A stretch of 64,000 nt of DNA from Notospermus geniculatus (GCA_002633025.1 NMRB01001564.1:1-64000), one strand, 5' to 3'; numbered from the stretch's first letter, positions 1-11,225 are shown. A program made the numbers and translations. Notes: generated from the sequence alone by a model not told the origin.

Positions 1-1640
1 CATTTCCCTCGTTCGTGACATCATTCAGTACCACAATGAAAACAACCTTCTGCTTGTGGTCGTGTCAGTTGACCAAGAAAAGGCCTTTGACCGTGTCACC
101 CACAATTGGCTGCACAAGCTCCTGTCAATTTTCGGCTTCGGGCAATCTTTTATTAACTCTATACATGTGCTGACTGTTTACAATCAATCGGAGTGTCTGC
201 TTAAAGTGAAGCACAAGATGTGCGCACCTTTCCCCTTTAAACGGGGCATCCACCAGGGGTACCTTCACTCTCTTTGCATTATGCATCGAACATCTTCTTC
301 TCAAAATACGTAGCTCACCCGATATCGCCGGCGTTCAGTCACCCACGCGTCCCGATTACATCATTAAGACGTGTGGGTATGCTGATGACCTGAACACTTT
401 CATAACAAGAGACGCCGACTTTAACAAGCTGTCCGAGACCTTGCGCACACATGAGAAAGCATCCAACTTGAGAGTTAACTACTCCAAAAGTATTGCCCTT
501 TGGTGTGGCCCATGGCAACTCCGGTCAAACCACCCTTTGGGCATAAGCTGGAATAGCGAGGGACTGAAAGTCCTCGATGTCTTTCTCGGGGATAACGCGC
601 AATTTACGTGAAAGAACTGGACTGCATTGAAGAAAAAGTTCGTGACCGTCTCAAAAGGTGGCAGCCTGTAATGCCAAACCTTCAAACTGTGGAAAGTGTG
701 TCGTCATCAATAACCTATGCGATCCTCCTTGTGGCACCTTCTAAACTTTCTTGCCTCACAACAGGACTTTGTTACTCGCCTAAACTCTTATATCTCCTCA
801 TCCTGGCGTGGGGAGCACCGGTGCAAACCAGAGCTCTCATATCTCTCACTGGACTCTGGCGGTGTCGGGTTAATGGACTTGGAGAATAAAATGCTCTCCT
901 TTTACATCGAGTTTATCCACGACACCTTTGTTCACTTTGGCACACAACCGGCGTTTGATTTCTCAAAGTATTATTTAAAAAATTGTTCAAAAACTCTTCA
1001 GTGCCTGGAAGTACTGGTGGCCGCCGACCACCCAGTGGTGCTTACACTTCCCCAGTTCTACAGGGAATGCCTTCGAGCCTGGAGTAAGTAGTCTCCGCAC
1101 AGGAAGCGGAGGACCTACAAGTTGACGACATCCTCAGTCAGCCCCTCTTTTTTAATCGTTTCATTGACCCCTCTATTAAACCAGATAACTACATCTTGGC
1201 TCTGGCCAAGATACTTCGTATCAGAGATCTACTTAATGATAATGGCAGTCCTCTCGAAACGAGTGATAGCATGGTCGCATGCCTACACGCTCCGAATGCT
1301 TTTAAATCCGAGGTGAAGCATATCCTCACTCGCATCCCTGCCCCATGGCTCGCCAAAATGTTGGGTCATGCGTGGGCGCACGAACACCCCACTTTAAAAT
1401 TACCATAAAGAACTCCACACCTCCCGTGCAGTCGTGCACCTCCGTGACATTGGATTGAGAATCTTTCTAGAAGAAAGACACCAAGATATCCCGATTCGGT
1501 CCAGTGGTGGTTCGAGCTACAGACTCTATGTTGTAAAGCACAGTAGAGGCCGTTGGTGAATTGTTCCATACAGAACAATCAAGAGCATACACAACAGCGT
1601 AGCCTTGTAACTGACAAAAGGATTATCCTGTGGAAAGGTC
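1..1640 (+). mobile_element. Decayed Tx1/L1-like non-LTR retrotransposon (LINE) reverse transcriptase, 5' part outside the window
   Basis: The reading frame entering from the left edge contains DQEKAFDRV (about 76-102), then GFGQSFI, a degraded RG-I-x-QG block near 241-260 and, after a frame change, GYADDLNTF (about 376-402). These are the catalytic blocks of non-LTR reverse transcriptase; the second block carries the YADD aspartates. The wording around them resembles Tx1/L1-clade ORF2. C-terminal ORF2 sequence continues in shifting frames: GGVGLMDLENK near 860-890 and a last open piece ending with a stop near 1408. At least three frameshifts break the frame, so this is a dead copy. The clade is inferred from memory of the family; the RT identity is clear. 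Confidence 0.85.
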
Positions 1641-2497
1641 AAACACAAAATGAAGTACAGGACGTAGAACATGAAAATCAAACTTAAGCATTCTTGCATA
1701 ACAACTAATCTCCTTTATCAATCATGCTGAAATCGCGATTCACAGGTAAATTAGTTATTAGGGACCACTGACTTTGCTTCACAAAAATGGCTGTGGAGGT
1801 AAAACTACTGGACCGAATCGAGGTATCTTGGCCTTATTTTTCTTCTAGAAAGATTTTCTATCCATTCATACCAGTGGTTTTGGACTGAGGGTGGGGGAAG
1901 TATGCTGTGACGTCATGATAATACTTGACATAAATCAGTACCCACATCGATTTCATTGAACTCATCTCTTTCAAGATGAACATTTAACAGGAGTGGTTGG
2001 TAGTCCACGTTGTGGTCTTTCAGGACATTTTTCTTGAGTGCTATCTTATGCTCTTCAGATATGACTCTAACGTTCCTCGTTTAGTCAACCGTGTTCTTTT
2101 GTTTGACTTTTAGCGGTTGCACACTGAGAGCGAAATGACCTGAAATAACAAATATGTTTTTTGGGTGGTGGTTGTATGATGAATACACAGGTAATTCACT
2201 ATTTATTATTTAATGAGGGCCAATCTTTTGTGTTGTTTTTGCAATTCGCGTTGATAATATACCTTTGTGATACCAACAAAGTCATTATAGCAAAATGGAA
2301 GTCAGATAGGCGAATACGGAACCCTTGAGAGAAGGTTATGTCCACAAGAAATATGTGTACATATGTCGCAGAGCGTTTCTTATACACGGGTTTGACACGG
2401 GTCTGGAAAAACATGGTTATTTTCAGATGTGTAACCGTAGCTACATGTATAAACTGCTTCCTGGTTCCGATAACCCTGGATCGTATTATGTACCATA
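1641..2497. other. No gene seen; AT-rich intergenic DNA
   Basis: No ORF with recognisable protein character. Positions 2380-2445 (acgggtttgacacgggtctg and the following bases) match a segment at 63272-63335, so part of the stretch is a dispersed repeat. The rest is unassigned. Confidence 0.5.
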
Positions 2498-2499
2498 TA

Positions 2500-3327
2500 C
2501 AGGGTGTTTCAAAAAAAGTTGTCATCTCTAAAACATCTCCTGGAACCCAAACCCGTCAATATTTTTGGCTCAGATTTGGTTTGTAGATAGGTCAGGATTT
2601 ATGGAAGAGCGGCAGAAAATTAGGCTCTGAAATATTTATGCGTAGATGAATAAGAGGCCTCGGACATAGACTGGTCCCCTGTTCGTAGTTCTCGCTTCAC
2701 TACTACGACAGGCATTTTGAACGCCAACTCGGCAGGTGACTGGTCAGCCAAACGTCATCAACGGTCGCGCCATGAGTCATATCTATTTTTAGAGACTCCC
2801 CGCAACGTTGAAAGTCTTTATTGCTCATTTGCATACGTGTGTCAGAAAACAGGCAAACATGGCGGACGCGGCCTGTCGTAGTAGTGGAGGAACGGAGCGA
2901 TACGACAGAGGACCAGTCTACCTCGGACTGAGCAGGCACAAAATGCAAAAAACCCAAAGATCAGAAAGCAACGAAACATTTATTTCATTTGTTGCGTACA
3001 AAATTTGCCAGGCATGCCAGGATTGCTGGAATATACCTTCCTCATGGCCACCATTGTCCCTCCAAGAGTTCCCTTCAGCCCAATCGTTGAAATGTCCTCA
3101 GTGCATTCACATCATCATGGTTCTTTTATTGTTTGGAAGAAAACTGCATTTCGGACCCTTTTACTTTTGGGGTCAGTGTTCCGTCATAACAAGACACCAT
3201 CATATGAACATTACATAAACATTATGAGTGTGTCTACACCTACTTACAAAATCTGAGCCAAAAATATTCACGGGTTTGGGTTCTAGGAGATATTTTAGAG
3301 ATGACAACTTTTTTTTTAAACACCCTG
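2500..3327. mobile_element. TA-flanked inverted-repeat DNA transposon (mariner-type ends), 828 bp
   Basis: The left end starts cagggtgtttcaaaaaaagt at 2500. The right end is its reverse complement, with a few mismatches, ending at 3327. The inverted repeats run about 85-90 bp and include the words catctctaaaacatctcct and tttttggctcagattt. TA dinucleotides flank both ends (2498-2499, 3328-3329), as expected for a TA target duplication of the Tc1/mariner/IS630 group. The interior (about 2800-3220) has two overlapping open frames of 80-136 codons in which a W-G-x-F-G-P-F-Y-like string could be transposase debris, but no intact DDE transposase is readable. It is non-autonomous or decayed. Confidence 0.8.
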
Positions 3328-3329
3328 TA

Positions 3330-4149
3330 GTACTTCAACCAATTTCATAAGCCTGCCGAGGACATTATTATACAGTTTATAGCCACCTTTTTATTTAAAA
3401 CACGATGCTCAATCTTCATGTTCCTAGATCGATTTCAACAACAATATCTGATTGAATCAAAGGCCAAACGACCTTGAAATAAGTCCACTCTCGTTACACC
3501 GCCAGTGGCGGTATAGCGAGGGTATTGTTGTTGGCAATGTTGAAATGCCTTCGGCCGAGTGTGGCGGTATTTCGACGGGCGGTATAACGAGAGTGGACTG
3601 TACAATTTTTTGTGATGCAGTAATCGTATAGGTTCTACAGTGTACTTCTCAATCTCACTCGAGCCGAATCGGTAGTGCTCGGAACCTTATCCGACAGCTC
3701 TTATCCGACAGTTCTTATACGCGACAGCAATAACATCCGACAGCGGTAAAATAGGAGTCGCCATGATTATACATACGCGTTTTGTTTTGTACGTTTAAAC
3801 TCTCGGGAACATTATCTGTTATTAGCTACAGAGAAATCTCGCGAGTCACACATATCCGTTTCAGGTTATAGAATTAACGCTTTACGCATAGAAATGTGTT
3901 TCAGGCTTACAAATAAATCTCCTGTACACTGAATATTTGCGGACAGAACCGCCCATATTCACCTGTGAGAGGTTAATGTAGTCATTCAGCGATTCAGTGA
4001 ATCGGCGACATCGCGTACACATATGACAAAGTCCACGGTTGAATTCGTAACTTCTCCCAGAAGAAGAACAGGAACAAGAAAGCATTCCAGTAGGTACGCT
4101 CATTCAAATAGGCAGATTCGAACGGTCTTGTCGACCAGGGCTGGGTTGC
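3330..4149. other. Intergenic; one foldback and short ccgacag repeats
   Basis: A foldback lies at 3482-3599: agtccactctcgttacaccg at its left end is repeated inverted at its right end (gagagtggact). At 3690-3750 the word cttatccgacag is repeated three to four times with variation. No credible coding sequence. Confidence 0.55.
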
Positions 4150-4284
4150 AGAAAACTCATGTTAGCGCTAACTTTGTGTCAGCACTAACTTTATGTTAAA
4201 TGGCGTAAAAAGACAAGGGATTTTTACGTCATCTAACATGAAGTTAACACCTAGTTAGCGCTATCGTGAGTTTTTTGAAACCGG
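4150..4284. repeat. Foldback (MITE-like) interrupted by the next element
   Basis: aaaactcatgttagcgctaa at about 4152 is mirrored by gttagcgctatcgtgag near 4254, around a centre near 4212. The outermost bases of the right arm (gaaaccgg then cccc) are split: the cccc half is found only after 5816, because a 1.5-kb element inserted at CCGG. Confidence 0.65.
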
Positions 4285-5812
4285 TGTGATATTATCAGAT
4301 GCACCCTCTGTTGCGTTCCCGGTGGGGCATCCTATAACAGAAAAATCGGTTATAGGATGCCCCAGGGGGCATTTAGTTTTACTAAGACATGATTTTAAAT
4401 GCACCCCCGGTCACTCGGTTACAGCCTTATTTTGTGGACACTGTTATAGAATGCCCCCCTCCGCCACCACTAAATGACTGTTAGTACGAGGTTCAGCGAT
4501 GTATACGAGGTTTAATAGTCTTGGAAATACAAGCGGAATATTCAATGCCGATCAGCTCTCAAAGGGCAGTATGAATCGTGGCCCTTAACAAGCTAAACAG
4601 CAGTAGGTTGCACTACTTACTGCAGTTTAGCTTGGGACGCTGTCAGATATGGGTAGAAGGCTTGTATTGTAGATACTGCACTTTTAGTACCCTAATATTT
4701 TGCCAGATGGTGGCCTGATTGACTCATTCAGTGTTTTAAATGATAGAATAGAAGCTATTTAAGGCAACAAAATTGGAGTTACTGCAGTTTAGCTTGGGAG
4801 GACAGTAGGCCTATTTTACCATGACTGTATTTTTGTCGATCAAGCGGTTGAAGGCGTCACGCTTTGCCTCGGGGGTTAGGGTTACGTTGTCTTAGGGATT
4901 AGGGTTACGTTGCTTTAGGGGTTAGTGTTACGTTGTTTTAGGGGTTAGGGTTACGTTGCTTTAGAGGTTAGGGTTACGATGCTTTAGGGGTTAGGGTTAC
5001 GTTGTTTTAGGGGTTAGGGTTACCTTGTCTTAGGGGTTAGGGTTACGTTGTTTTAGGGGTTAGGGTTAAGTTGTTTTAAGGGTTAGGGTTGCGGTTGGTG
5101 GTAAGATTGAGGTTTGGGGTTGTGGGTTGAGGCAAGGGTTGGGATTGGGGTACGGTTACTTTGGGCTGAGGCGTTTATTTTTTATTGAACATGTATTTTA
5201 TTTCATTAGAAAAAGTCAGTACAATAAATTCAACAGGGGATTCTCATTCTTAAAGCAAACATTTTATGATCTAGATGTTGTCACACCGCTCCCATGGGAC
5301 AAAATACGGAGAAAACGGCCAAAAAACCAAAAATATCAGTTTTATGCAAGAATTCCAACGCGAAACTTAGTTTCGTATATACACATGTAATGCTAGAGTT
5401 TATCATTGTCATAAAGAGTCAATATCAATATTACACCTAAAATACATGAATATGAAATAGCATTTAGATAGAACGCCCGCACAGGGTCTCGAACCCACGC
5501 CACCAAGCAACATTCTGAAAGGAAATAAATCATTAGTACACACGCCTCAGCTCGTACGCCCAATGGGGCAAGCTGGCAGCCAACTGATTTTCCTATGTCT
5601 TGAGCTTACCTGTGACTTATATCACACACTGAACATGGGCTCTGAATGACAGGGGGCATCCTGTAATGGGGTGCATTTTGGTCTATCATGGCTGTAATAT
5701 TATTAAATGCACCCCTTCCTCAAATGCCCGGGGGTGCATTCTATAACGGCCTTCGGCCGTCATAGAATGCCCGTAGGGCATTCTGTAACGGGGTGCATTT
5801 AATAATATTACA
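4285..5812. mobile_element. Inverted-repeat element with CCGG target-site duplication, 1.53 kb
   Basis: The left end TGTGATATTATCAGATGCAC (4285) and the reverse complement of the right end (TGTAATATTATTAAATGCAC, ending 5812) match at all but a few positions. CCGG stands immediately outside both ends (4281-4284 and 5813-5816) and is present once in the reconstructed host foldback. Internal modules include palindromic gcatcctataac and gcattctataac hairpins near both ends, a telomere-like minisatellite, and a direct repeat of ctgcagtttagcttggga (about 4620 and 4784). No transposase frame was found, so it is non-autonomous. Superfamily not assigned. Confidence 0.7.
4869..5095 (+). repeat. Telomere-like minisatellite, 23-bp unit, about 9-10 copies
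   Basis: The unit ggggttagggttacgttgyt plus tta repeats head to tail with few substitutions. Each unit contains ttaggggttagggtta, close to the metazoan telomere repeat TTAGGG but with a cgttg spacer. It degenerates after 5090 into ggggttgtgggttgagg. It lies inside the CCGG-flanked element, so it probably travelled with that element. Confidence 0.85.
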
Positions 5813-5946
5813 CCGGCCCCAGTCCTTATCGGTGAGTACACTCGCGACCTCGTCACCATGAACTGTAGTATACGGTGTGCATCGATCGAGTGTGTAAAGC
5901 TATGAACGAGGTCACCATAATAACCTGCACTTGCGACGCCGTCACA

Positions 5947-6148
5947 AACAAGTCTGCAAAATATCTAAGAGATCGGTCGCAAATTGTGCGAGTATTGTCA
6001 AATTCAAAACAGCATGTCAAAAAATCTAATATCAGAGCAAATGCAATGTGACCTTCATCATGTTCACGCAGGTGTTGACATGCTGTTTTGAATTTGACAA
6101 TGCTCGCATAATTTGCAACCGATCTCCTAGATATTTCACAGACTTGTT
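5947..6148. repeat. Foldback, about 90-bp arms
   Basis: acaagtctgcaaaatatcta (5947) is mirrored by tagatatttcacagacttgt (ends 6147). The inner parts gtcaaattcaaaacagcatg and catgctgttttgaatttgac also pair. Confidence 0.75.
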
Positions 6149-6224
6149 GATGATACCCTAAGGTTACTCTGTGAAAAATTCCAATGAATTCGGTTCATCT
6201 GTCGCTGAGAAAATACTTGTCAAA

Positions 6225-6262
6225 AAAAGCGGTTCACTTTTTTTGGGACACCCGATATACTA
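6225..6262. mobile_element. Solitary end of a TA-type inverted-repeat element
   Basis: tttttttgggacacccgata at about 6238-6257 is, read inverted, TATCGGGTGTCCCAAAAAAA. This resembles the ends of the elements at 2500, 14992 and 57536. No matching second end was found nearby, so the element is truncated or its partner has diverged. Confidence 0.4.
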
Positions 6263-6423
6263 GTATCCTACTTCATCATTCAAGTCCAATTTTAATTCCT
6301 TGCTGTTTTCGTCTTAGGGCCTACTTCTGAAAGAAAGATGAGGAACGCTAGTACGGCCGCCTCACTTGAAGTCACGAGAGCAGTGGGTCATCAAATCGTT
6401 ACAAACAGCACAAAGCCAATGAG

Positions 6424-7431
6424 ATGCTCAGCATACACATTTTATACATTACACGAACAAGGCGCATTTACCATTTTCCTATTCGTCATCGACGTATCCC
6501 ATTTCTTTTCCTTATTGTATTCTTCGGTCTTATCGGTAATGGACTTTCCTTTGTGGTCTTAGGGAGGGAGAGACCGTTTACGTCGACGTCTGTCCTGCTT
6601 CGGTACCTCGCCGTCGCTGACAGTCTTTTGCTCACGTGTTATGCTTTTAGAAGTTCCCTGTATACGCTGTCACATTACGTAACCGCGCTGTATTGGTACA
6701 GATATTTTGTTGAGATGATCAGTGGTTATATGTGGACAGCTCTCTGGATGACGAAGGCTTTCTCCATGTACGTCACAGTTACAGTGGCTGCCGAGCGCTT
6801 CATTGCTGTGTGTAAACCTCTAAAGGCAGCTACAATTTGCACCATCAAGAATGCTCATAAAATGGCTATTGGTAGTGGTTTGATCGCCGTGCTGTCGAGA
6901 ATGATAGTGGTCCTTATGGTATTATTTGGGAAGCTGGTTTGGTTTTATGACCCCTGCACTGACTCATATTTTGCCATATGGGATAGCAGCTACATCTATC
7001 CTTTCCAAGATAACATATATTTAAAGTCCACAGGTATTGTACTTTACTACTTGATGACGTTAGCCATTCCCACCTTTTGTCTTGTTTTCTTCACCTGTCG
7101 TCTGCTGGCAGCCGTGAAGCAATCATCCGCAATGAGGCAGACGACAGGTGGAGGAAAAGCAAATGAAAACATGAAAGCGACAACAATCAGAGTTTTAGCC
7201 GTCGTCATTATTTTTATGGTGCTTGAAATTCCAAACCCAATTACGAACATTATGATTCAAATACTCATCGAATATGATAATTCTATTTTGCAAAATTCAA
7301 GTGTTAGGTTTACTCTCGCCACCATCTATTTTCTTAGTACCGTCAATAATTTTGTGAATTTCTACATCTATTGTTTAACGGGGACAAAGTTCAGACGGAC
7401 GTTAAGAAACTTACTTATTCCTCCTTGGTGA
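6424..7431 (+). CDS. Rhodopsin-family (class A) G protein-coupled receptor, FMRFamide/peptide-receptor-like, single exon
   Basis: 335-aa frame with seven hydrophobic segments: TM1 about residues 25-47 (G38-N39 motif), TM2 61-83 (LAVADSLLL, D66 = D2.50), TM3 about 100-126 (ERF at 124-126 in place of DRY), TM4 about 146-168, TM5 about 204-232, TM6 about 256-281 (LEIPNP, conserved proline), TM7 about 298-322 (NFYIY in place of NPxxY) followed by a short basic tail. The layout and NFYIY ending resemble invertebrate FMRFamide-type receptors; the ligand is unknown. No cysteine is seen at the usual C3.25 position, although DPCTD occurs in the second extracellular loop. The N-terminus from ATG 6424 is arginine-rich. 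Another frame starting at 6338 has two N-glycosylation motifs (NAS, NST) and runs into TM1 only with a frame change near 6480-6500, so the true start or an indel is uncertain. Confidence 0.8.
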   Translation: MLSIHILYITRTRRIYHFPIRHRRIPFLFLIVFFGLIGNGLSFVVLGRERPFTSTSVLLRYLAVADSLLLTCYAFRSSLYTLSHYVTALYWYRYFVEMISGYMWTALWMTKAFSMYVTVTVAAERFIAVCKPLKAATICTIKNAHKMAIGSGLIAVLSRMIVVLMVLFGKLVWFYDPCTDSYFAIWDSSYIYPFQDNIYLKSTGIVLYYLMTLAIPTFCLVFFTCRLLAAVKQSSAMRQTTGGGKANENMKATTIRVLAVVIIFMVLEIPNPITNIMIQILIEYDNSILQNSSVRFTLATIYFLSTVNNFVNFYIYCLTGTKFRRTLRNLLIPPW

Positions 7432-8496
7432 ACGGCAGAAACAACAGTTTGATGACAAACTGAGCAGGAACAAAACATAGGGCCGTGGATTAGAACCCAA
7501 ACAGGACAAGATGTTTTTTTCTTTCAGTGTAGTTGTTAAAATTCAGCAGAATCAGGCTGGTGCTTGAACTAAATGTAGCCTCATCTAATTTTGTTTAACT
7601 TTTACACGTGGTTGCATTTTGCACCTGTAGTCACATAATTAACAAAAGCCTGCCTAGATATCACTTTTAAATTTTTCGGAGGACGCCAATTCTGAAAAAG
7701 TAATGTATGATACCATAGAGAAATACCATAGATTTTCTATGGTAATTGTCTATTGCGTTTTGAAACAGTATATGCCGCGATTGGTACTTTTCCCTATGGT
7801 ACCGTACCAAACTGATAACATAAGAACTTTATGGTTCATCGATTTGTATGGTATTCTTTTTATGGAATTATAATGTTGTGTTATTCTATGGTTTATTCCC
7901 TTGCTATGGTATTCTTCTGTATAGTATTCTGCTGCATACCACAAAGGGTACCTCGTAAAATGCTTGAAAACAGTAAAGTTTTGTCAAGACGTAAGTTTTG
8001 ATTGTGATCAGACTTCTCCAGAATCCAACTACAATGTACTATAGTATGATAATATCAGAACTGACTTACAGGGCCTGTCTATGTGGTGACAATGAAAATG
8101 CGTTTAGAACCTGAACCTGTATACAAAAACTTTCAATGGTTGCCATGGAAACAGAATGGAACACTACAAGCATATTAAAACAAACATAAAATGTTACAAT
8201 TTCCATCATTTTTCATTTTGGTAACCACTATAGTATGAAAACGATGTGTATTACATCTAAAAAAATGTGGATACTGGGATCCCATCGGCCAAATAAGGCC
8301 ATTTTGGAGCATATCAAACGGTTGTCATGGAAACGGTGTTCCACCAAATATTTTTCGGACTATTTTTTTCCTGTAATAAAGATAGCCATGGGGTATCCAA
8401 AAAACACAACTTCGTTCATGTTGCAATTAGTGGTGGGTCATCTCATATTTTTACTAGCCTAAAGTGTATGTTTTCTTTTTTACCATTTATCTGGTA
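7432..8496. other. Intergenic; tatggta-rich tract and degenerate repeat with X-box-like sites
   Basis: 7680-7945 is enriched in ccatag and tatggta words, including the palindrome ccatagattttctatgg, like the larger array at 12.3-14.9 kb. 8100-8340 holds two diverged repeat units of about 185 bp, each carrying a gttgycatggaaac word. No coding signal. Confidence 0.5.
8139..8152. promoter_or_regulatory. X-box (RFX-type) motif
   Basis: GTTGCCATGGAAAC is within one base of the palindromic RFX consensus GTTGCCATGGYAAC. A second, weaker copy (GTTGTCATGGAAAC) lies at 8321-8334 in the neighbouring repeat unit. Function is not shown; chance or repeat-borne origin is possible. Confidence 0.35.
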
Positions 8497-8499
8497 TTA

Positions 8500-9850
8500 C
8501 CATAAAAACATTAGTATGATATTTTTGCTCATAATTGCAGACCAACTGCAGAAATGATTAGTGTCTATAATGAGAAAGAATCTTATACATTTATAAATCA
8601 GAACATTTAACTCCACGTTTTTCTTCTTCTTCCAGATGAGTGCCAAATTCAACAATTTGAATAATAAGCACTTGTGGTGGTGCGCAGCGTCAACGATAAA
8701 AGCTTGGTCGTAGATAAAACAACTGAATAAGTTAAAAGCTTCGGCAGTTAGAAGAAGGCCTTTAAAATGATCTAATTTCTCCGCCTTCACGATCTCCTCT
8801 GGGAGGTTATTCCATGCCTTAAAGGGACCAGGAATTTTTTTTCAAGCTTCGGTTATTACAAAATGTTAGTCTTTCATGATAAATTCCCACCGTCAATTCA
8901 CTTTTTCAATTAAGTGTTAATTACTGGCACCCAGACGAGACAAATAAGTCATCACCACACCATGGAGTATTCACCACGTCACTGGGAACCTCATCGCTGT
9001 ATGAATTGTATGGAGCGAGCTTGTACTCTATTATGTTGATTAGGTTCCCAGTGACGTGGTGAACACTCCATGGTGTGGTGATAACTGACTTGTCTGGGTG
9101 CCAGTAATTAACACTTAATTGAAAAAGTGAATTGACGGTGGAAATTTATCATGAAAGACTAGCATTTTGTAATAACCGAAGCTTGAAAAAATTTTCCTAT
9201 ATTGAAGCGTATCAGTCCTACAAAAGGGTAACTGATACCCACATGACTTTACATGACGTGATTTTCGCAGAATGGGCGTCAGACGATCCGAGTGGTCAAT
9301 CAGCGATATCCCCTTGCTAATTTTGTATAACATTGCCAGTCTGGCATTTTCACGTCTCTTGGCAAGAGTGGGCCAACCTAGCGTGGCCAGGAGCTCAGAA
9401 ACACTCGCCCTCCGTTGGAACTTGTTGCAGACGAATCTAGCACCCCGACGCTGTACCATCTCCAACCTGCTAATGTCCTCTTTAGTGTAGGGGTCCCAGA
9501 CTGAGCTTGCGTATTCGAGTGAGGGCCTGACTAGGGCCTTATAAGCTCGTGACTTTATGTTGATCGATTGAATGTTAAGATTGCGTCTTTGCGAGCCGAG
9601 CATCTTATTGGCCTTGTTCGTGACCTGTGTGATATGATTGGACCAGCTCAAGTCCGATGAGATATTCAGCCCCAAGTACTTGACACAGGAAACCTGCTCC
9701 AGAGTGTGACCATGCAATACGTAATTAGCATTTAGTGGGCGCCTATTCCTTGTTATTCGGAGCACTGCACACTTCTGAGGATGGAAAGCCATCATCACCA
9801 CCTTTCTTCCCATTCTGCCAGCTTGTCCAAATCTTTCTGTAAATCAACCA
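8500..9850 (-). mobile_element. CR1/jockey-like LINE ORF2 C-terminal region, split by a foldback
   Basis: On the minus strand 9813-9190 reads as the C-terminal part of a LINE polymerase: HPQKCAVLRITR, KYLGLNISSDLSW, ALVRPSLEYASSVWDPYT and VQRRGARFV are standard words of CR1/jockey-type ORF2. The next expected block, the tryptophan motif WNNLPEEIV followed by LDHFK, is found on the same strand at about 8805-8740, after a 347-bp foldback (8841-9187) that breaks the frame. Upstream (about 9850-9815) the words DLDKLAEWEE continue after a frameshift. The copy is therefore truncated at its 5' end, frameshifted and interrupted. The encoded open piece alone is 232 codons. Confidence 0.88.
8841..9187. 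mobile_element. Foldback MITE inserted in the LINE
   Basis: ttcaagcttcggttattaca (8841) is mirrored by gtaataaccgaagcttgaa (ends 9187). The arms are about 160 bp and nearly identical through caccacaccatggagt, and the centre is about 9015. Flanks are poly-T on the left and poly-A on the right, so a target duplication cannot be read. The LINE reading resumes on each side. Confidence 0.85.
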
Positions 9851-10511
9851 ATAGGGAACGAGCGTATGCGTCGCGTCATGCAATACCGCTGTACTCGAGA
9901 TACGTGATGACGTCACGCTGATTTTTTCTGTGCTGACACGGCCGAAAAATGTCTTCTTTTTCCATCGCGCGTAAACAAAATTGCCATAGATCACCTAGCA
10001 ATGTAAACTTACAGTTCGAACAAGCTTAAATCCAAGCGATAATAGAAATTGATATTGAATCGTCAACTGTACCTCGTGGTTTGAAATGCGGTAAAAGCAT
10101 TATCCTGATGTACATCCTGGCGAGACGCATGTATTAAAACTTCGAATTGTGCTCCCGCAAGCTATTTCTTCAACTTGGATCACCTGGAACGAGGTAGAAG
10201 AGGCTTCCCACATTCTAAATCTCGTATCCAGGAAGCAAATCAAGTAGATCTGTCAACTGTACCCGTCAGTGAAAAGAATCGTGTTGAGGCAGCTGAAGAG
10301 CGAGGTTGCAGCTCTGTGCTAAAAATACCTATGTCGTGACGTCACCCACATGGAAAGCTCCTGTTCCGTCAGTGCTGATTCTAAAATTTCGTACCATGAC
10401 GCAGTGACGTTATTTGTTGGCATTCTTGACACTAGAGGGCGTTACGAATAACACCCTCTAGTATCGATCAGCCACCGCCATGTTGAAAAGAAGTGCAGCG
10501 CAATAATATGT
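9797..10511. repeat. Tandem duplication, unit 1 (715 bp)
   Basis: Starts accacctttcttcccattct and ends agcgcaataatatgt. It is repeated immediately downstream with roughly ten substitutions or small indels over 715 bp. The first 60 bp belong to the LINE ORF2 (antisense); the rest is non-coding. The high identity indicates a recent duplication. Confidence 0.9.
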
Positions 10512-11225
10512 ACCACCTTTCTTCCCATTCTGCCAGCTTGTCCAAATCTTTCTGTAAATCAACCAATAGGGAACGAGCGTATGCGTCGCGTCATGCAATA
10601 CCGCCGTACTCGAGATACGTGATGCCGTCACGCTGATTTTTTCTGTGCTGACACGGCCGAAAAATGTCTTCTTTTTCCATCGCGCGTAAATAAAATTGCC
10701 ATAGATCACCTAGCAATGTAACTTACAGTTCGAACAAGCTTAAATCCAAGCGATAATAGAAATTGATATTGAATCGTCAACTGTACCTCGTGGTTTGAAA
10801 TGCGGTAAAAGCATTATCCTGATGTACATCCTGGCGAGACGCATGTATTAAAACTTCGAATTGTGCTCCCGCAAGCTATTTCTTCAACTTTGATCACCTG
10901 GAACGAGGTAGAAGAGGCTTCCCACATTCTAAATCTCGTATCCAGGAAGCAAATCAAGTAGATCTGTCAACTGTACCCGTCAGTGAAAAGAATCGTGTTG
11001 AGGCAGCTGAAGAGCGAGGTTGCAGCTCTGTGCTAAAAATTCCTATGTCGTGACGTCACCCGCAGGGAAAGCTCCTGTTCCGTCAGTGCTGATTCTAAAA
11101 TTTCGTACCATGACGTAGTGACGTTGTTTGTTGGCATTCTTGACACTAGAGGGCGTTACGAATAACACCCTCTAGTATCGATCAGCCACCGCCATGTTGA
11201 AAAGAAGTGCAGCGCAATAATATGT
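10512..11225. repeat. Tandem duplication, unit 2 (714 bp)
   Basis: Head-to-tail copy of 9797-10511. Differences include cgccgtactc versus cgctgtactc and gatgccgtcac versus gatgacgtcac. The LINE sequence ends exactly at the unit boundary, so the duplication followed the LINE insertion. Confidence 0.9.

Noticed and set aside
5461-5560. Possible tRNA on the minus strand (gtgggttcgagaccct)
   Set aside because: Only a T-arm-like B box is visible. No acceptor or anticodon stem could be folded, and it lies inside the CCGG-flanked element.
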